Below the pieces are notes generated by a model, which was given only the letters and a program-made list of their open reading frames with translations, ran no database searches and was not told where the DNA came from. From Simmondsia chinensis (lineage: Eukaryota; Streptophyta; Magnoliopsida; Caryophyllales; Simmondsiaceae): 64,000 bases of DNA. Shown here one piece after another: positions 9,096 to 20,242 of this stretch. Position 1 is the first letter of the stretch. Every line of letters begins with the position of its first letter. Position numbers and translations under genes: made by a program. The DNA lies in NCBI GenBank assembly GCA_018398585.1, contig JAGTTD010000006.1, positions 5,158,501 through 5,222,500 of the forward strand, read 5' to 3'.

Positions 9096-12000
9096 CTAAA
9101 TTCGAGCAATGCTCGAATATCTGCCGGGAAGAACTTTAGTGAACATATCTGCTGGATTATCTTCAGTACCAATCTTCTTCAACTCCGCCTTCCGCTCATC
9201 AATCAGGTCTCTAATAAAGTGATGCTTGACATCAATGTGCTTCGTTCTGTCATGATGCGTCATCTGATCTTTATCTAGGTGTTGACTGACTATAACAGTA
9301 AACTCCAACAGTACCCTGATCAACACTGATCTCACTAATCAAACCTCTCAACCAACCAGCTTCCTTAAACGCTTCTCTAACTGCCATATACTCGGCCTCA
9401 GTAGTCGACTGTGCAGTAACTGATTGTAGACAAGCTCTCCAACTGATAGTGCTGTCTCCCAAACAAAACACATAACCCGAAGTAGATTTCCTCTTATCAA
9501 GGTCTCCACCATAGTATGAGTCAACATCTCCTACTAAGCAGTATTTACTCTTCCCAAATTCCAAACAAACAGCAGAAGTGCCACTTAAGTACCTGAGAAT
9601 CCATTTGACAGCATGCCAATGCTCCTTTCCTGAATTTGCCATGTATCTACTCACTTTGCTCACAGCATAAGCAATATCTGGACGAGTACATACCATAGCA
9701 TACATAATACTACCAATAGCACTAGTATAAGGGACCTGTGATATGTACCTGACATCCTCCTCATTCTAAGGTGAATCCAATGCTGAAAGTCTGAAGTGAG
9801 CTGGTAAGGGAGTGCTAACTTGTTTAGAATCCTTCTTGTGAAATCGATGCAGAACCTTCTCAATGTACTTCTCCTAAGACAAATACAACTTTCTTGCTTT
9901 TCGGTCCTTACTGATCTCCATGCCAAGAATCTTCTTAGCTACTCCTAAGTCCTTCATCTCAAACTCGCTTTTCAACATTGCTTTCAAATCATCAACATCT
10001 ATCATGTCCTTAGCTGCAATTAACATATCATCAACGTATAATAAAAGATAAACAAAAGAGCCTGAATTTGTCTTCCTGGAGTATACACAATTGTCATACT
10101 TGCTTCTGAAGAGCCCATGACTGATCATAAACTGATCAAATCGTTTATACCACTGTCTCGGTGATTGCCTCAAACCATACAATGACCTTTTTAATAGACA
10201 AACATGATCTTCCTTACCCTCAACAACGAAGCCTTCAGGCTGATGCATGTAAATACTCTCCTCTAGCTCACCATACAAAAATGCAGTTTTCACATCTAAC
10301 TGCTCAAGCTCTAAATCATGCATAGCTACTAAAGCAAATATCGCCTGTATGGAACAATGTCTAATGAGAGGTGAGAAAATATCATAAAAATCAACACCGT
10401 GTATCTGATTGTAGCCTTTAGCTACTAATTGAGCCTTGTACCTTGCATCTTTCACTCCAGGAATGCGTTCTTTTCGTTTGAGAACCCACTTGTACCCAAT
10501 GACTCTTTATCCTGTTTGAGGCTTGACTAGCTGCCAAGTCTGGTTCTTCTTCAAATACTCCATCTCTTCATGCATGGCCATAAGCCACTTATCTGAGTCA
10601 AATCTCGATACAATCTCTGAATATGAAGACTGTTCACTGTATCCATAGCTTCAGCTGTACTAAGGACATAGGCTATAATTTCCTCATACCCATATCTCTG
10701 TGGCGGCCTAATCTGCCTTTTCTGCCTACCACATGCAATTGTATGCTGCTCGACCTACTGACCTGTTTCTGTTTCATCATCCTCGGAAACCTGTATTGGA
10801 GGTGCCTACATACTCTCAAACTGAACTACCTGCTGCTGATTAGAACTTTCTGACCGTATCTCACTTCCATTAGGCTTCTGTGCCTGAACTGATTCACAAA
10901 CTAAGGAGGGCGTGTGTGCGGATGTAGTAGAGCAAACTCATCAAATGTAACATCTCTACTAGTCAGAAATTTATGAGATTTTGGATCCCATAAACGATAT
11001 CCCTTCACACCTGATGTATAACCAAGAAAGATACATTTATTGGCCCTAGACTCTAGCTTTCCATCATTAACATAAGCATAAGCAGGACAACCAAATATCT
11101 TCAAATAAGAATAATCAGCAGGAGAACTAGACCATACCTCTTCTGGAATCTTCAACTGAAGCGATGAATGAGGAGATCAATTCACTAGATAATAAGCCAT
11201 GTTAACTGCGTCTGCCCACCATTCTCTCCCTACACCTGCATTTGAAAGCATACACCGAGTGTTGCCTAATAAAGTCCTATTCATTCTTTCTGCCACTCCG
11301 TTCTGTTGAGGTCGACGTGTACAAGGCCTATGTGTGACAATCCCTTGGTTCTCATAGAATTTGATGAAATCACCCTCACCAAACTCAAGACCACTATCAG
11401 TCCTCAACCTCTTTATCTGCTTCCCTGTCTATTTTTCAAGCAGTGTCTTCCACTTCTTGAAGACTTCATAGACTTCATTTTTCTGCTTAAGAAAATGGAC
11501 CCAAACTTTTTTTGAAAAATCATCAATGAACGTTAGTAAGTACCTGGAACCTCTTTTGGAAGCAACTCTGAACGGTCCCCACAAATCTGAATGTATATAG
11601 TCCAACGTTCCTTTAGTCTGATGCACTGCCTGCTTGAAGTTGAATCTCTTCTGCTTCCCATATACACAGTGCTTATAGAAATCCATCAGTCCAGTTGACT
11701 GACCTCTTATTCAATTCTGACAGCCTTTTATCACTCATATGGCCCAATCTCATGTGCCACATCTTAGTGATCTCTGTATATGTCATAGATGGTGTAGAAA
11801 CAACCACTGACCCTGTTATGGTAGAACCTATAAGCTCATATAAGGTTCCTACCCTTCTACCCTTCATCATAATCAATGCACCTTTACTGGCCCTTATAGC
11901 TCCATATTCAACTGTGTACCTGTACCCATTGGACTCAAGGGTATCTAAAGAGATAAGGTTCTTTTTCAAGTCTTGAACATGTCTCACGTTGCTAAGTGTC

Positions 12001-12180
12001 CTGATAGTACCATCAAACATCTTCACACGAACTGCTCAAATACCCATCACCTTAAACGCGGCATCGTTGCCCATCAAGACTATCCTGCCTTGAATTGACT
12101 TATAAGTGGTGAACCAGCCTCTGTTAGGACAAACATGGTAAGAACAACCCGAATCCATGATCCGCTTATCTCTGGACCTA
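9096..12180 (-). pseudogene. copia pol (protease, integrase, RT, RNase H), broken
   Basis: In order on the minus strand: protease DSGCSYH near 12150; pre-integrase zinc region LWHMRLGHMSDKRLSEL; integrase core HSDLWGPF, RTDSGLEFG and NGVAERMNRTLL, giving the D, D, E residues; RT with LDVKTAFLYGELEESIYM and the active-site YVDDMLI; RNase H with TRPDIAYAVS, STSGYVFCLGDS and STTEAEYMA; and a C-terminus DRTKHIDVKHHFIRDLI...DMFTKVLPG. These activities make and integrate cDNA. At least half a dozen stops or frameshifts interrupt it, although each catalytic motif can still be read. Confidence 0.92.
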
Positions 12181-12182
12181 GT

Positions 12183-13037
12183 CTATGACTCGGTTACTAG
12201 TAGGACATCAGCATCTCCCTCATCTTCAACTACACTAGCCTCAACGGACTTATCACCTCTATTATGGTCATTCCTGTTATCTTCTTTCTGCTTATTCTTA
12301 AGCTCATAATAGTTTTTCTTTATGTGCCCCTTCTTGTGACAGAAGTTACACGACAAGTTCTTATGTCTAGATTTAGACCTAGACTTCTTTCCACCTTCAG
12401 ACCCTCTAATCTCAGTCCTACCCCTCACAAATAACCCATTACTAGAATTATTCACAGAGCCAGACAGTTCTCTATCAACTCTCTCTTTACTTACTAGGTT
12501 TCTTTTAACCTCATCAACAGTGATAGTTGGCCTACCACCATATGTCATGCTTTCTACAAAGCCTTTATAAGAATTTGAGATTGAATACAATAATAACATG
12601 GCCTGATCCTCGTCCTTAGGGATATCATCCAATTCCTTCATTTCTTGAATTTTAGAATTAAATTCGTTAAGATGATTCTTAAGAGATGTACCTTCCGACA
12701 TACGAAAGGTGAATAACTAGCGCTTGACTGCTAGTTTATTGGAGACCGATTTGAAGCAGAACATCTCCTGCAGCTTCTCCCACAACTCCTTAGCGATTTT
12801 CATCTCCAAGACTTCTGTCAGAATATCATTTCTAAGACACATCTGAATAGCTGTAAGTGGCTTCTCATCTAACTCTTCCCATTGTGCTTCGGATAGACTC
12901 TCCAGCTTCTTCTCTTTTTCATCCAGTGCTGTCTTCAAGCCATTCTTTGTCAGGAGACCTTTAATGCGGACTTGCCACAAACTGAAACTCCCTTGACCAC
13001 CAAATTTCTCTATTTCAGATCTAATCGCTGACGTCAT
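12183..13037 (-). pseudogene. copia gag, broken
   Basis: The likely start is the Met of MTSAIRSEIEKFGGQGSFSL (13037). An upstream in-frame Met at 13115 lies in the LTR and is not credible. The protein has the Tork-type capsid motif FSLWQVRIKGLLT, then the linker region with GGRPTITVDEVKRNL. The zinc knuckle CNFCHKKGHIKKNY has Tyr where the last Cys of CX2CX4HX4C belongs, so RNA binding should be impaired. A stop and frame change occur near 12710. Confidence 0.88.
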
Positions 13038-13074
13038 AGTACCAAAATGAACACCAAGGGCTCTGATACCAATT

Positions 13075-13527
13075 TGAGAGGAAATGCGGAATCTCAAGTA
13101 CTTAATTCGAATCAAATACTACGACAAACGAGAAGCAAATACGGATAAAGAGATGCTAAAACAAAACACACAATGATTTATGTGGAAACCCCTCTACAAT
13201 TGAAAGGGGAGAAAACCACGGGCAGAGATGGAGACTTTTGTTGATTTGAGAATAAAAGAATTACAATCACTTCTCTCTCTCTATGATGACAGCGGCGCTC
13301 ACTTTGAATTGGACATACAACACGTGAAACCTAGGGCTATTTATATAGGCCCCGTGAAAAATAGACTCCCGATCGATCAAGGGGGTCCGAATCGATCAAT
13401 CGGTAGTTCACCGATCGATCAGTGCGCTCTCCGCAATCGGGATTGTTTACGTAAGATTTTCGATCGATCGGGGGATTCTCTACGCGCCCCCTCTTAGAAC
13501 TTAGAAATTTGAGGCATAAACCTAACA
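13075..13527 (-). repeat. 5' LTR of the first Tork-like copia
   Basis: 453 bp, TG...CA ends intact. TATATAA (rc) lies near 13340 and four GATCGATC-like palindromes at about 13371, 13390, 13413 and 13461 sit upstream of it. Confidence 0.9.
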
Positions 13528-13630
13528 ATCTCAACCTATAAAATTGACACATATAGGATCCATCTATATATTAGTTCAAATAAAGTTCTATTATAAAATT
13601 ACTTAATGTTAAATGAAATAATTTATTAGA

Positions 13631-13631
<1 letters not shown>

Positions 13632-13680
<49 letters not shown>
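13632..13680. repeat. (TA)n microsatellite
   Basis: An uninterrupted TA tract of about 49 bp. Confidence 0.95.
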
Positions 13681-13683
<3 letters not shown>

Positions 13684-13801
13684 CATCAATTCCTAGCCAT
13701 CTTATTCCCTCCCAACAAAATTGAGAGATAGAATGGATTGTGTCAGAGAAATATCATGTCATCTGATGTAACGTCTTGTTTTATATTAAATTTTAGAATT
13801 A

Positions 13802-14430
13802 TTTATATTAACTATTCTCGTACTTTATCTATTACGGTAATATTAATTTAGCCTTTATAGTTTTAATTGGATCAGTTTAGTTCCTGTATAATTTATATTA
13901 TTTTATTTTAATTCTTTCGTCAAATTTAAGGTAAATTATTGATATAATTTTTAAAGACACAAGCACATTAGAACAAATAACCAAATACAAATCCTCCTGA
14001 CGCGTGGCCGAAGTATTAAGAATTTCATTAACAATTGAACATAAATTTTATTCCTAAGGAATGATACAATACAACAACAACAAACCTAGTGCCTTAAGGG
14101 CTTCTGCATAAGCGGGGTCTGGGAGGGGCGTATATACGCAACCTTATCCCTTCAGAGTGTAACCCTACTGAGAGACTGTTTTCGAGGACCCTCAACCTTA
14201 TAGGATTGGCAACACGATGACTTTTTAAGAGGTCACCTATCTTGATATTACTCTCACCCAAGCACGCTTAACTTCGGAGTTCTAATGGGATCCGGTGCCT
14301 TAGTGCCTGGTAAATGAACCCTACTAAACTAATATAATATCAATTATAAAGGGACTAAATTAATACAATTAAAAGTACAGGGATTAAATTGACCCAGTGA
14401 GCAAAGTACAATAACATTTTGTATAAATAC
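13802..14430. mobile_element. Long-TIR MITE, copy A (split by a SINE)
   Basis: The left arm reads ...tcgtactttatctatta... with repeated TTTAGTCC-like blocks. The right arm is its reverse complement (...gggactaaattaatac..., ...agtacagggattaaattga...). Copies B and C lie at 18552-18915 and 20511-20890. No ORF. The arms are separated by a 5S-headed SINE at 14071-14315. Ends are approximate. Confidence 0.6.
14071..14315 (-). mobile_element. 5S-rRNA-derived SINE, most complete 5S head
   Basis: Read on the minus strand it starts TACCAGGCACTAAGGCACCG, continues through GATCCCATTAGAACTCCGAA and GTTAAGCGTGCTTGGGTGAG, and reaches AGTCATCGTGTTGCCAATCC. It therefore covers about nucleotides 12 to 120 of plant 5S rRNA, including the internal Pol III promoter regions (box A, intermediate element, box C). 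About 130 bp shared with RTE LINE 3' ends follow, then a TTG-repeat tail. The target duplication is unclear. A true 5S gene is excluded by the joined tail and substitutions. Confidence 0.85.
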
Positions 14431-14479
14431 CCCATATTTTAATTCGAGTGTGTAATATATATGATTGTGAAAATGGCGA

Positions 14480-15620
14480 TTGATGTAGTTTTAGAAGAGC
14501 GCTAAAACTGTGTACTTGCAAGTATACAAGCAAGTTGTAGCTGTGGCAGGTATACATATGTCGTATCCATAGGAAATCAGTATAAAGTTAGTTAAGTGGT
14601 TGTTGAGCAGTTAAAATTCGATTTTGGCCCGGTGAGTTGAAAAAATAAAGAAATTAGAAGAATTAAACAATAATTTAATTAGTTAGATCAATTAATGATA
14701 GGTTAGAGTATGAATTTAGGTCAGCCTACCTTAGATCTCTTCATTATATTTTATCACGATAATGACTTTAAAGGGGCTACAAGTTCTAAACTTAGATTAA
14801 AACTTAATTAGGATTTAGGGTAATGAACTAATTTAAGGGTATAACTTATCTAATTACTTTCGCGTTACATGAATTATCTCAATAACACTATTTAATTCCT
14901 TTGCCACACCTAATTTAGCGATAATTTGTATAAAAGATTGCGTTTAGGGTTAGGTAAAACCTCAATCTTGACCACCCGTAAAAATATGTTATACTATAGT
15001 TTATGCTACAAGCACAAAACAACACGTGAATAATTGGTATCAAATCATGGCTACAAGTAAATAAAAATAAAATCAATCTAAAATATAAAATTCTCCAGCG
15101 AGGTCAGAAAATAGTGTAACAATGGTCACATCGCAAATGAAATATAAATCCAAAATTCAGACAACTAATTGTCCTTCACCCCTAAACTAAAACTCCACCC
15201 CTCATCGGAGTTCTATAAATTGAAAATTCAAAAGAAAGGAGAAAGAAAAACTCATGGATTGATAACTCATTTGATTGAGGTTGACTTGACTCCAGCTATG
15301 ATCCCCGTTACTTCGACCACTTGCACTTCAGCCTTTGTGAGAAATTCAATTTCTCGAGGCGGCTTGGGAGAGAAGAAGCATGTGAAAAGAGCCAAAAAGA
15401 AAAATACCCCCCCCCCCCCTCCCAACGGTGCGTCCTCAAGGGCGCCCACAGGTATGGCCGGTTGATCAACTAGCACCAGAGGCCAAAAATTCATGATTAA
15501 AAGAAACAAAATCTTGATCTGATGATTCCTTTTTTTACACATGGTCGGATTTCTCACCATAGTCTCCACGCCTAACTATACATAAATTGCACAATAATGC
15601 TCGTAAATCACGGTAGGCAA
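14480..15620. repeat. Probable LTR-retrotransposon debris
   Basis: The text around 14505-14660 (repeated TGCAAGTATACAAG, GTCGTATCCATAGG) resembles LTR or leader sequence of plant gypsy elements. A clear gypsy RT fragment follows at 15621. No paired LTR was found. A C-run lies at 15409-15420. The open frames here look like accidental reading of this debris. Confidence 0.35.
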
Positions 15621-15735
15621 CGCCAAGTTGGACTTGAGCGCTAACCTTACACCGCCCAAATCAATGAAGGAGATTAGATCCTTCTTTAGCCATGCAGGGT
15701 TTTACCGTCATTTTATCGTCAACTTGATACGAACC
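15621..15735 (+). pseudogene. Ty3-gypsy RT/RNase H connection fragment
   Basis: Plus-strand translation gives AKLDLSANLTPPKSMKEIRS, then FFSHAGFYRHFIVNL. This is the conserved segment after the gypsy RT palm (usual form PP..VK.IRSFLGHAGFYRRFI). Only about 38 codons remain; flanking sequence is not recognisably gypsy. Confidence 0.75.
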
Positions 15736-15857
15736 AAATTGGTCCAACAATGAATCAATCAATCCACAAATCAAAAATTGTATATTTGTATATATTCAGT
15801 ATAAATTATGGAGTATAGGAAGATTTACAAATATAAGATATAAAATAGAGGAAGGTA

Positions 15858-15882
15858 GGGGGGGGGGGGGGGGGGGGGGGGG
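15858..15882. repeat. G homopolymer (25 bp)
   Basis: An uninterrupted G-run followed by GA-rich sequence to about 15930. Confidence 0.95.
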
Positions 15883-15930
15883 AAGGATGAGACTAGAGAA
15901 AGAAGGGAGAGGGAAAGCGAGAGCGAGAGG

Positions 15931-16389
15931 AAAAGACTCTACAATGATCATCCACATACTTTCTCTATACCGAAGGCCCATGTTTATAGAGTTACGGGGA
16001 TATAGCTGTTAATAAAGGACTGAGCATATTTGATAATACCTAAACTATCCTCGCTTGACCACTATATTTTAAATTGTGTCACAACTTCATGTAAAATTGC
16101 AAAATGCTTTTCTAACTTCGTTGCAAATTATGTATCTTTTGTTTTTTTTATGATGAATGTTTATCTTCACTCACTAAATTAACGGTCGTATTGTCCATGT
16201 CCTCTATAATCCACGACATAAATTGCTCTTTTAAATTTGAGATCATGTGCGATGCATCAAATTATGCTATTAGAGTGATTCTAGGTCAACGGAAAGATTG
16301 CAAATCTATCATCATATACTATGTTTACAATTCTTTTGCAAGAAATATTTGAGCAAACACAATCTATAAGGTCTTTACTTTTTTTTTTC
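15931..16389. other. Intergenic DNA, nothing recognised
   Basis: There is no domain-bearing frame and no terminal repeats. The LTR-like phrase around 15980 (tttatagagtt) is too short to assign. Confidence 0.4.
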
Positions 16390-16767
16390 CTATAATTACT
16401 GATAAAATCACGATACAAAGTAGGCAACTCGAACAAACGAGCCCTGAATCAACCCGGATAAGAATAGGGATCAAAACAACAGAAATGAAACAAATAAGAA
16501 TACAAACAAAAATAGGCATATCCTAAAAGCCTCAAACACCACTGAGAATGACTCAGAAATAGAACAAACTAAAAAATAAGAGAATAGGACAGTCAAGTCC
16601 CTAATCTATCGAAGAAAAACACTTGGCATAAGTGGATCATAACCGTCAAAACCCAGTCCTAGTCTTTTCCCCATCTCCAACGTGCAGTCTATAGCAAGGA
16701 TCTTAGCGGCATCTTTAACACTATCGCTACTTTTCACAATATTCCTCTTTTCTCTCTATTTTTTGTA
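16390..16767 (-). pseudogene. L1 ORF1 C-terminus plus 3' tail (half-L1 type)
   Basis: Minus-strand translation near 16740-16600 gives SVKDAAKILAIDCTLEMGKR and then LGLGFDGYD, ending in a stop. About 200 bp of 3' UTR follow, then a degenerate hairpin GTGAT-TTT-ATCAG, TAATTAT and an A-run. The C-terminus matches the elements at 2607 and 27449. No RT lies between ORF and tail. It is 5' truncated, and a T-run at 16771-16791 begins the next inserted element. Confidence 0.6.
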
Positions 16768-17207
16768 CCCCTTTTTTTTTTTTTTTTTTTTGATAAATAC
16801 TGAAGGGACTCCTGAACTATTAGTGAGTATTAAAGTGACCCTTCGACTTCTAATTTGATCAAACATATCCCCCGAATTATTGGTCAAAATCATTGTAGCC
16901 CTCAACTTCTAATTTTAAACTATTAACTAAAATCAATTGGGCAAAATATAAAAAGATCTATGAACTTTATAATTAAACACAACACACCCCGTGAACTTTA
17001 TAGTTAAATACAACATATACCCTCTGCACATTTAATTTCATAAAATAGTCCTCTAAACTTTGTTATTACGCACGACACACTCTTTGAACTTTGCTATTAA
17101 ACACAATATACCTCCTACACTTTTAATTTTAAAAAATAGCTCTTGAACTTTGTTATTGCACACAACTCAACCCCGAACTTTGTTACTAAACACAACTCAC
17201 CCCTTAA

Positions 17208-17466
17208 GGAAAATGAAAGGAACATACCCAGTGCCTCAAGGGCTCCCGCCTACGCAGGGTCGGGGGGGGGGGGGGGGGGGGGGCGGATGTACGTAGCCTT
17301 CCCCCTTCAGGGTGTTAACCTGAAGAGAGACTATTTCCCAGTGCCCCCAACCTGAGGGTGAGGACTTCCCAGGAGGTCACCCATCCTGGTACTACTCTCG
17401 CCCAAGCACGCTTAACTTCGGAGTTCTCATGGAATCTGGTGACGGCGTGTTGGTGCCCTCTTTGGT
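17208..17466 (-). mobile_element. 5S-rRNA-derived SINE, full length with perfect TSD
   Basis: The 16-bp duplication acaactcaccccttaa flanks it exactly (17192-17207 and 17467-17482). On the minus strand: a 5' end ACCAAAGAGGGCACCAACAC, the 5S-like head with AACTCCGAAGTTAAGCGTGC and GGGTGACCTCCTGGGAAGTC, then the RTE-like 3' part (GGCTACGTACATCCGCC, GACCCTGCGTAGGCGGG, GGGTATGTT). A 22-bp C-run (G-run at 17262-17283 on the plus strand) interrupts the tail. Confidence 0.93.
17262..17283. repeat. G homopolymer inside SINE tail
   Basis: 22 consecutive G at the position where other copies carry a short GGGGG. The RTE copy at 20170 shows the same kind of expansion at the same site. Confidence 0.95.
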
Positions 17467-18447
17467 ACAACTCACCCCTTAAATATTAATAAATTTAAAA
17501 TTTAAAACAAGTTATGGAAAAAAAATTTAGAAAAATGTAATATATTTTTTAACTTTAAAAAAAATTAGATTAATAAATTTAAAATTTAAGAAAAGTATCA
17601 AATTAAAAATCAAGGATTTTTTACTTTCATACAAAAGATCGGAATTTTATATTTTTATGCAAAAGATTGGATTTTTATATTTCTAAGCAAATTATAAAAA
17701 CAAACTTCTAATATTTACATAAAATAATTTTTTTAATTAATTATGGTAATAACATTATAAATTTATAAGATAACCAAATATTTTTAAAATTTAAATAAAA
17801 ATTACTATAAGATAAAATATAATAAGTTTTTTAAAAATATAATTTTCAGAATTGCATTAAAAAATTTAAAATTAAAAATTAGTACAAAATTAAAATTTTG
17901 AAAATAATTTTTAAATTTTTTTTTAAAAAAGTTCAAAAAAAAAATCAAAGTTAAAAAATATTACTGGATTTTTCAAACTTTTTTCAAAAAATTATTTTTC
18001 ATAATTTGTTTCAAATTTTTTAGTTTCAAATCTATTAATATCTAAGGGATGTGTTATTTATAATAATAAAGTTCAGGAGATGAGTTATGCATAATAATAA
18101 AGTTCAAGGGTTAAATTGATAGTATAAGAGGTGTATTGTGTTTAATTATAAAGTTCAGATGGCTATTTTATGAAATTAAAAGTGTAGGGGATGTATCGTG
18201 TTTAATTATAAAGTTCATAGGGCTTTTCTATAATTTGCCCAAATGAATTTGACCCCCTAACTTTTAATTTCATCAAAGACACTCTCAAACTATTAATTAA
18301 AATTAATTTGAATCTAACTTTTAACTTTCTTAAAAGATTTAAGATAACGTATTTAAATATTTAATTTGTATATGCAATATCATAATAAAAATATTAAATT
18401 ATAAAAAATAATAAAAAATTATTCATTGTTTTACAAAATAATTATTA

Positions 18448-18483
<36 letters not shown>

Positions 18484-18551
18484 TAAAATTTTACAAAATA
18501 CTAGAATTTGAGCCACCATCTCCTTGTGTAGCATCGGGTCATAAAAAATAT

Positions 18552-18915
18552 AGGGTTGTTTTACACAAAAGGTTCTTGTACTTTATCTATTGTATCAATT
18601 TAATCCTTATACTTTTAATTATGTCAATTTTATCCTTGTACTATTTACTTTGTATCAATCTAGTTCATAGTGTAAACTTAGCATCGAGTTGGTGACATAA
18701 TTTTTAATGCTCGCCGGGTGAGTTTAAATTGATTTAGCAGATGCGTTTTTATTAGGTCGTTTGTATTTTACATAACCAAATCGTTAAAACTTACGTCATT
18801 AATATAACTTCGGTTTCCACTATAGGACTAAATTGACATAATCTGAATAGTACAGGAATTAAATTGACACGATTAAAACTACAAGGACTAAATTAAAACA
18901 ATGGTTAAATACCGG
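18552..18915. mobile_element. Long-TIR MITE, copy B
   Basis: Left arm TTACACAAAAGGTTCTTGTA followed by TTTAATCCTTATAC blocks; right arm is the reverse complement type (GGACTAAATTAAAAC). Same family as 13802-14430 and 20511-20890. Non-coding; ends approximate. Confidence 0.65.
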
Positions 18916-20169
18916 ACGCTATCATGCAAATAGCGCAAAAGCATATTTAAAAATTTTAACTATTAAAAAAATGTGTATGTATATATTGGATATATAAGTT
19001 AGATATTTAACTATATTATTTTAATCTTTTAATAAGTTAAAAGTTGGGGTGGGGGTCAAGATTGGATCGGAGCCCATACTAAGAAAAGAAGTGTTTTGGA
19101 TATTTGGACTCCATGGTACAGCAGAACGGCGAAGTTGATGAGAATGTCAACAACTGTATTAAAGTAGGCTTGCATAATGGGGGATGGCCTCTACGGTACT
19201 TTGTGATAGAAAGTTCTTGTTAAATTTAAAGAAAACTAGTATAAGACAGTAGTGAGACAGGTTATGTCATATGGTGCAGAGTGTTCGCCAATGAAACGGC
19301 ACCATACACAGAAGTTGAAGGTGGTGGAGATAAGGATATTGCGGTGGATATGTGGACGCACAAGGAAGGATAGGATCATAAATAACGTCATAAGAAGCAA
19401 ATTAAGCGTGGCCCTGATCGAGGATAAATTAAAGAAGCAATGTTTGCTGTGGTTTAGGTATGTTAGGAGGAGGTTTAGGTATATTAGGACGAGACCGACC
19501 ACTGCCCCTGTCAGGAGATGTGAACAACTCCATACTATGTTCAGGAGGAGAGGGAGAGGCAGGCCAAAGAAGAGATGGATGGAGACAATTTAACATGACC
19601 TCGCTCACCTAAACTACATAAGGAGATGACTTTAGATAGAGCCAAGTGGAAGGCTAGCATAGGGGTAGTCGATGTAGTAGTTTAGAATCGAGGAGCATAA
19701 TTTAGCTAACACTAGTGGCCCTAGGCTTATATATACTTGTTTGATTTACCATGATATGGCAGGAGCTGTTTTATTAACTTTTGCTGCCTTTTGCTTCGTA
19801 CGTTTGGCTTGTGTTATGTATTGATCTAATACTAAGTTGCTTTCATGCTTTTAGGCTCTATGGTTCCATGATGACACGCTCCTCTTATTGGGGGTCCTTG
19901 GATCAGCCTCTCTTCAGGGTAGCACCCTCAAGGGGGAAGGCTGCGTACATTTATCCCCCCAGACCCTGCTCATGCGAGAGCCCTTGTGGCATTGGGATTA
20001 CTGTTGTTGTTATTGTTGCTACTGCTACCCATTTGCTTGCTCTATCCTGTTGTTTTTATGTTTTTAAGCTTAGATGCTCGTATGCTTTTATGCTTCTTCG
20101 ATTGGGCATCCCCGGGCATAGCCTCTCTTTAAGGTAACATCCCAAAGGGGTAAGACTGTATACCTTACG

Positions 20170-20199
<30 letters not shown>
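20170..20199. repeat. C homopolymer (30 bp) in RTE tail
   Basis: An uninterrupted C-run at the CCCCCAGACCCTGC site of the LINE/SINE 3' region. Confidence 0.95.
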
Positions 20200-20201
<2 letters not shown>

Positions 20202-20242
20202 CCCGGCCGCCGCCAACCCAAAAGACCCTGCTTAGGCGGGAG

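Larger units (their letters stand above)
8557..13527 (-). mobile_element. Ty1-copia retrotransposon, Tork/Tnt1-like, complete structure
   Basis: LTRs lie at 8557-8992 (3') and 13075-13527 (5'), both beginning TGTTA(A/G)G on the minus strand. Next to the 5' LTR is the primer-binding site TGGTATCAGAGC (tRNA-iMet) at about 13061-13072. A purine tract AAGGTGGAGATT precedes the 3' LTR. The 5-bp duplication atctc is found at 8552-8556 and 13528-13532. Gag, protease, integrase, RT and RNase H follow in copia order. Frame breaks and stops throughout mean it is no longer autonomous. A second member of the family is at 40024-45038. Confidence 0.93.
16939..18240. mobile_element. Long-TIR MULE-like element (inner)
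   Basis: Ends GGGCAAAATATAAAAAGATC and (rc of right end) GGGCAAATTATAGAAAAGCC continue as long TIRs made of repeated CTTTATAATTAAACACAA-like blocks. The 9-bp target duplications aaatcaatt (16930-16938) and aaatgaatt (18241-18249) differ at one base; 9 bp is the Mutator-family size. The interior is AT-rich without transposase and carries a 5S-headed SINE. Confidence 0.82.

Noticed and set aside
14200..14310. A functional 5S rRNA gene
   Set aside because: The 5S-like part carries many substitutions, lacks its first bases, is joined to an RTE-type tail, and the same composite recurs with target duplications. It is a SINE head.
17208..17466. Cassandra TRIM (5S-carrying LTR element)
   Set aside because: There is only one 5S segment per insertion, no second LTR or primer-binding site, a TTG-repeat tail and 10-16 bp target duplications. 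Cassandra would give paired LTRs and 5 bp.
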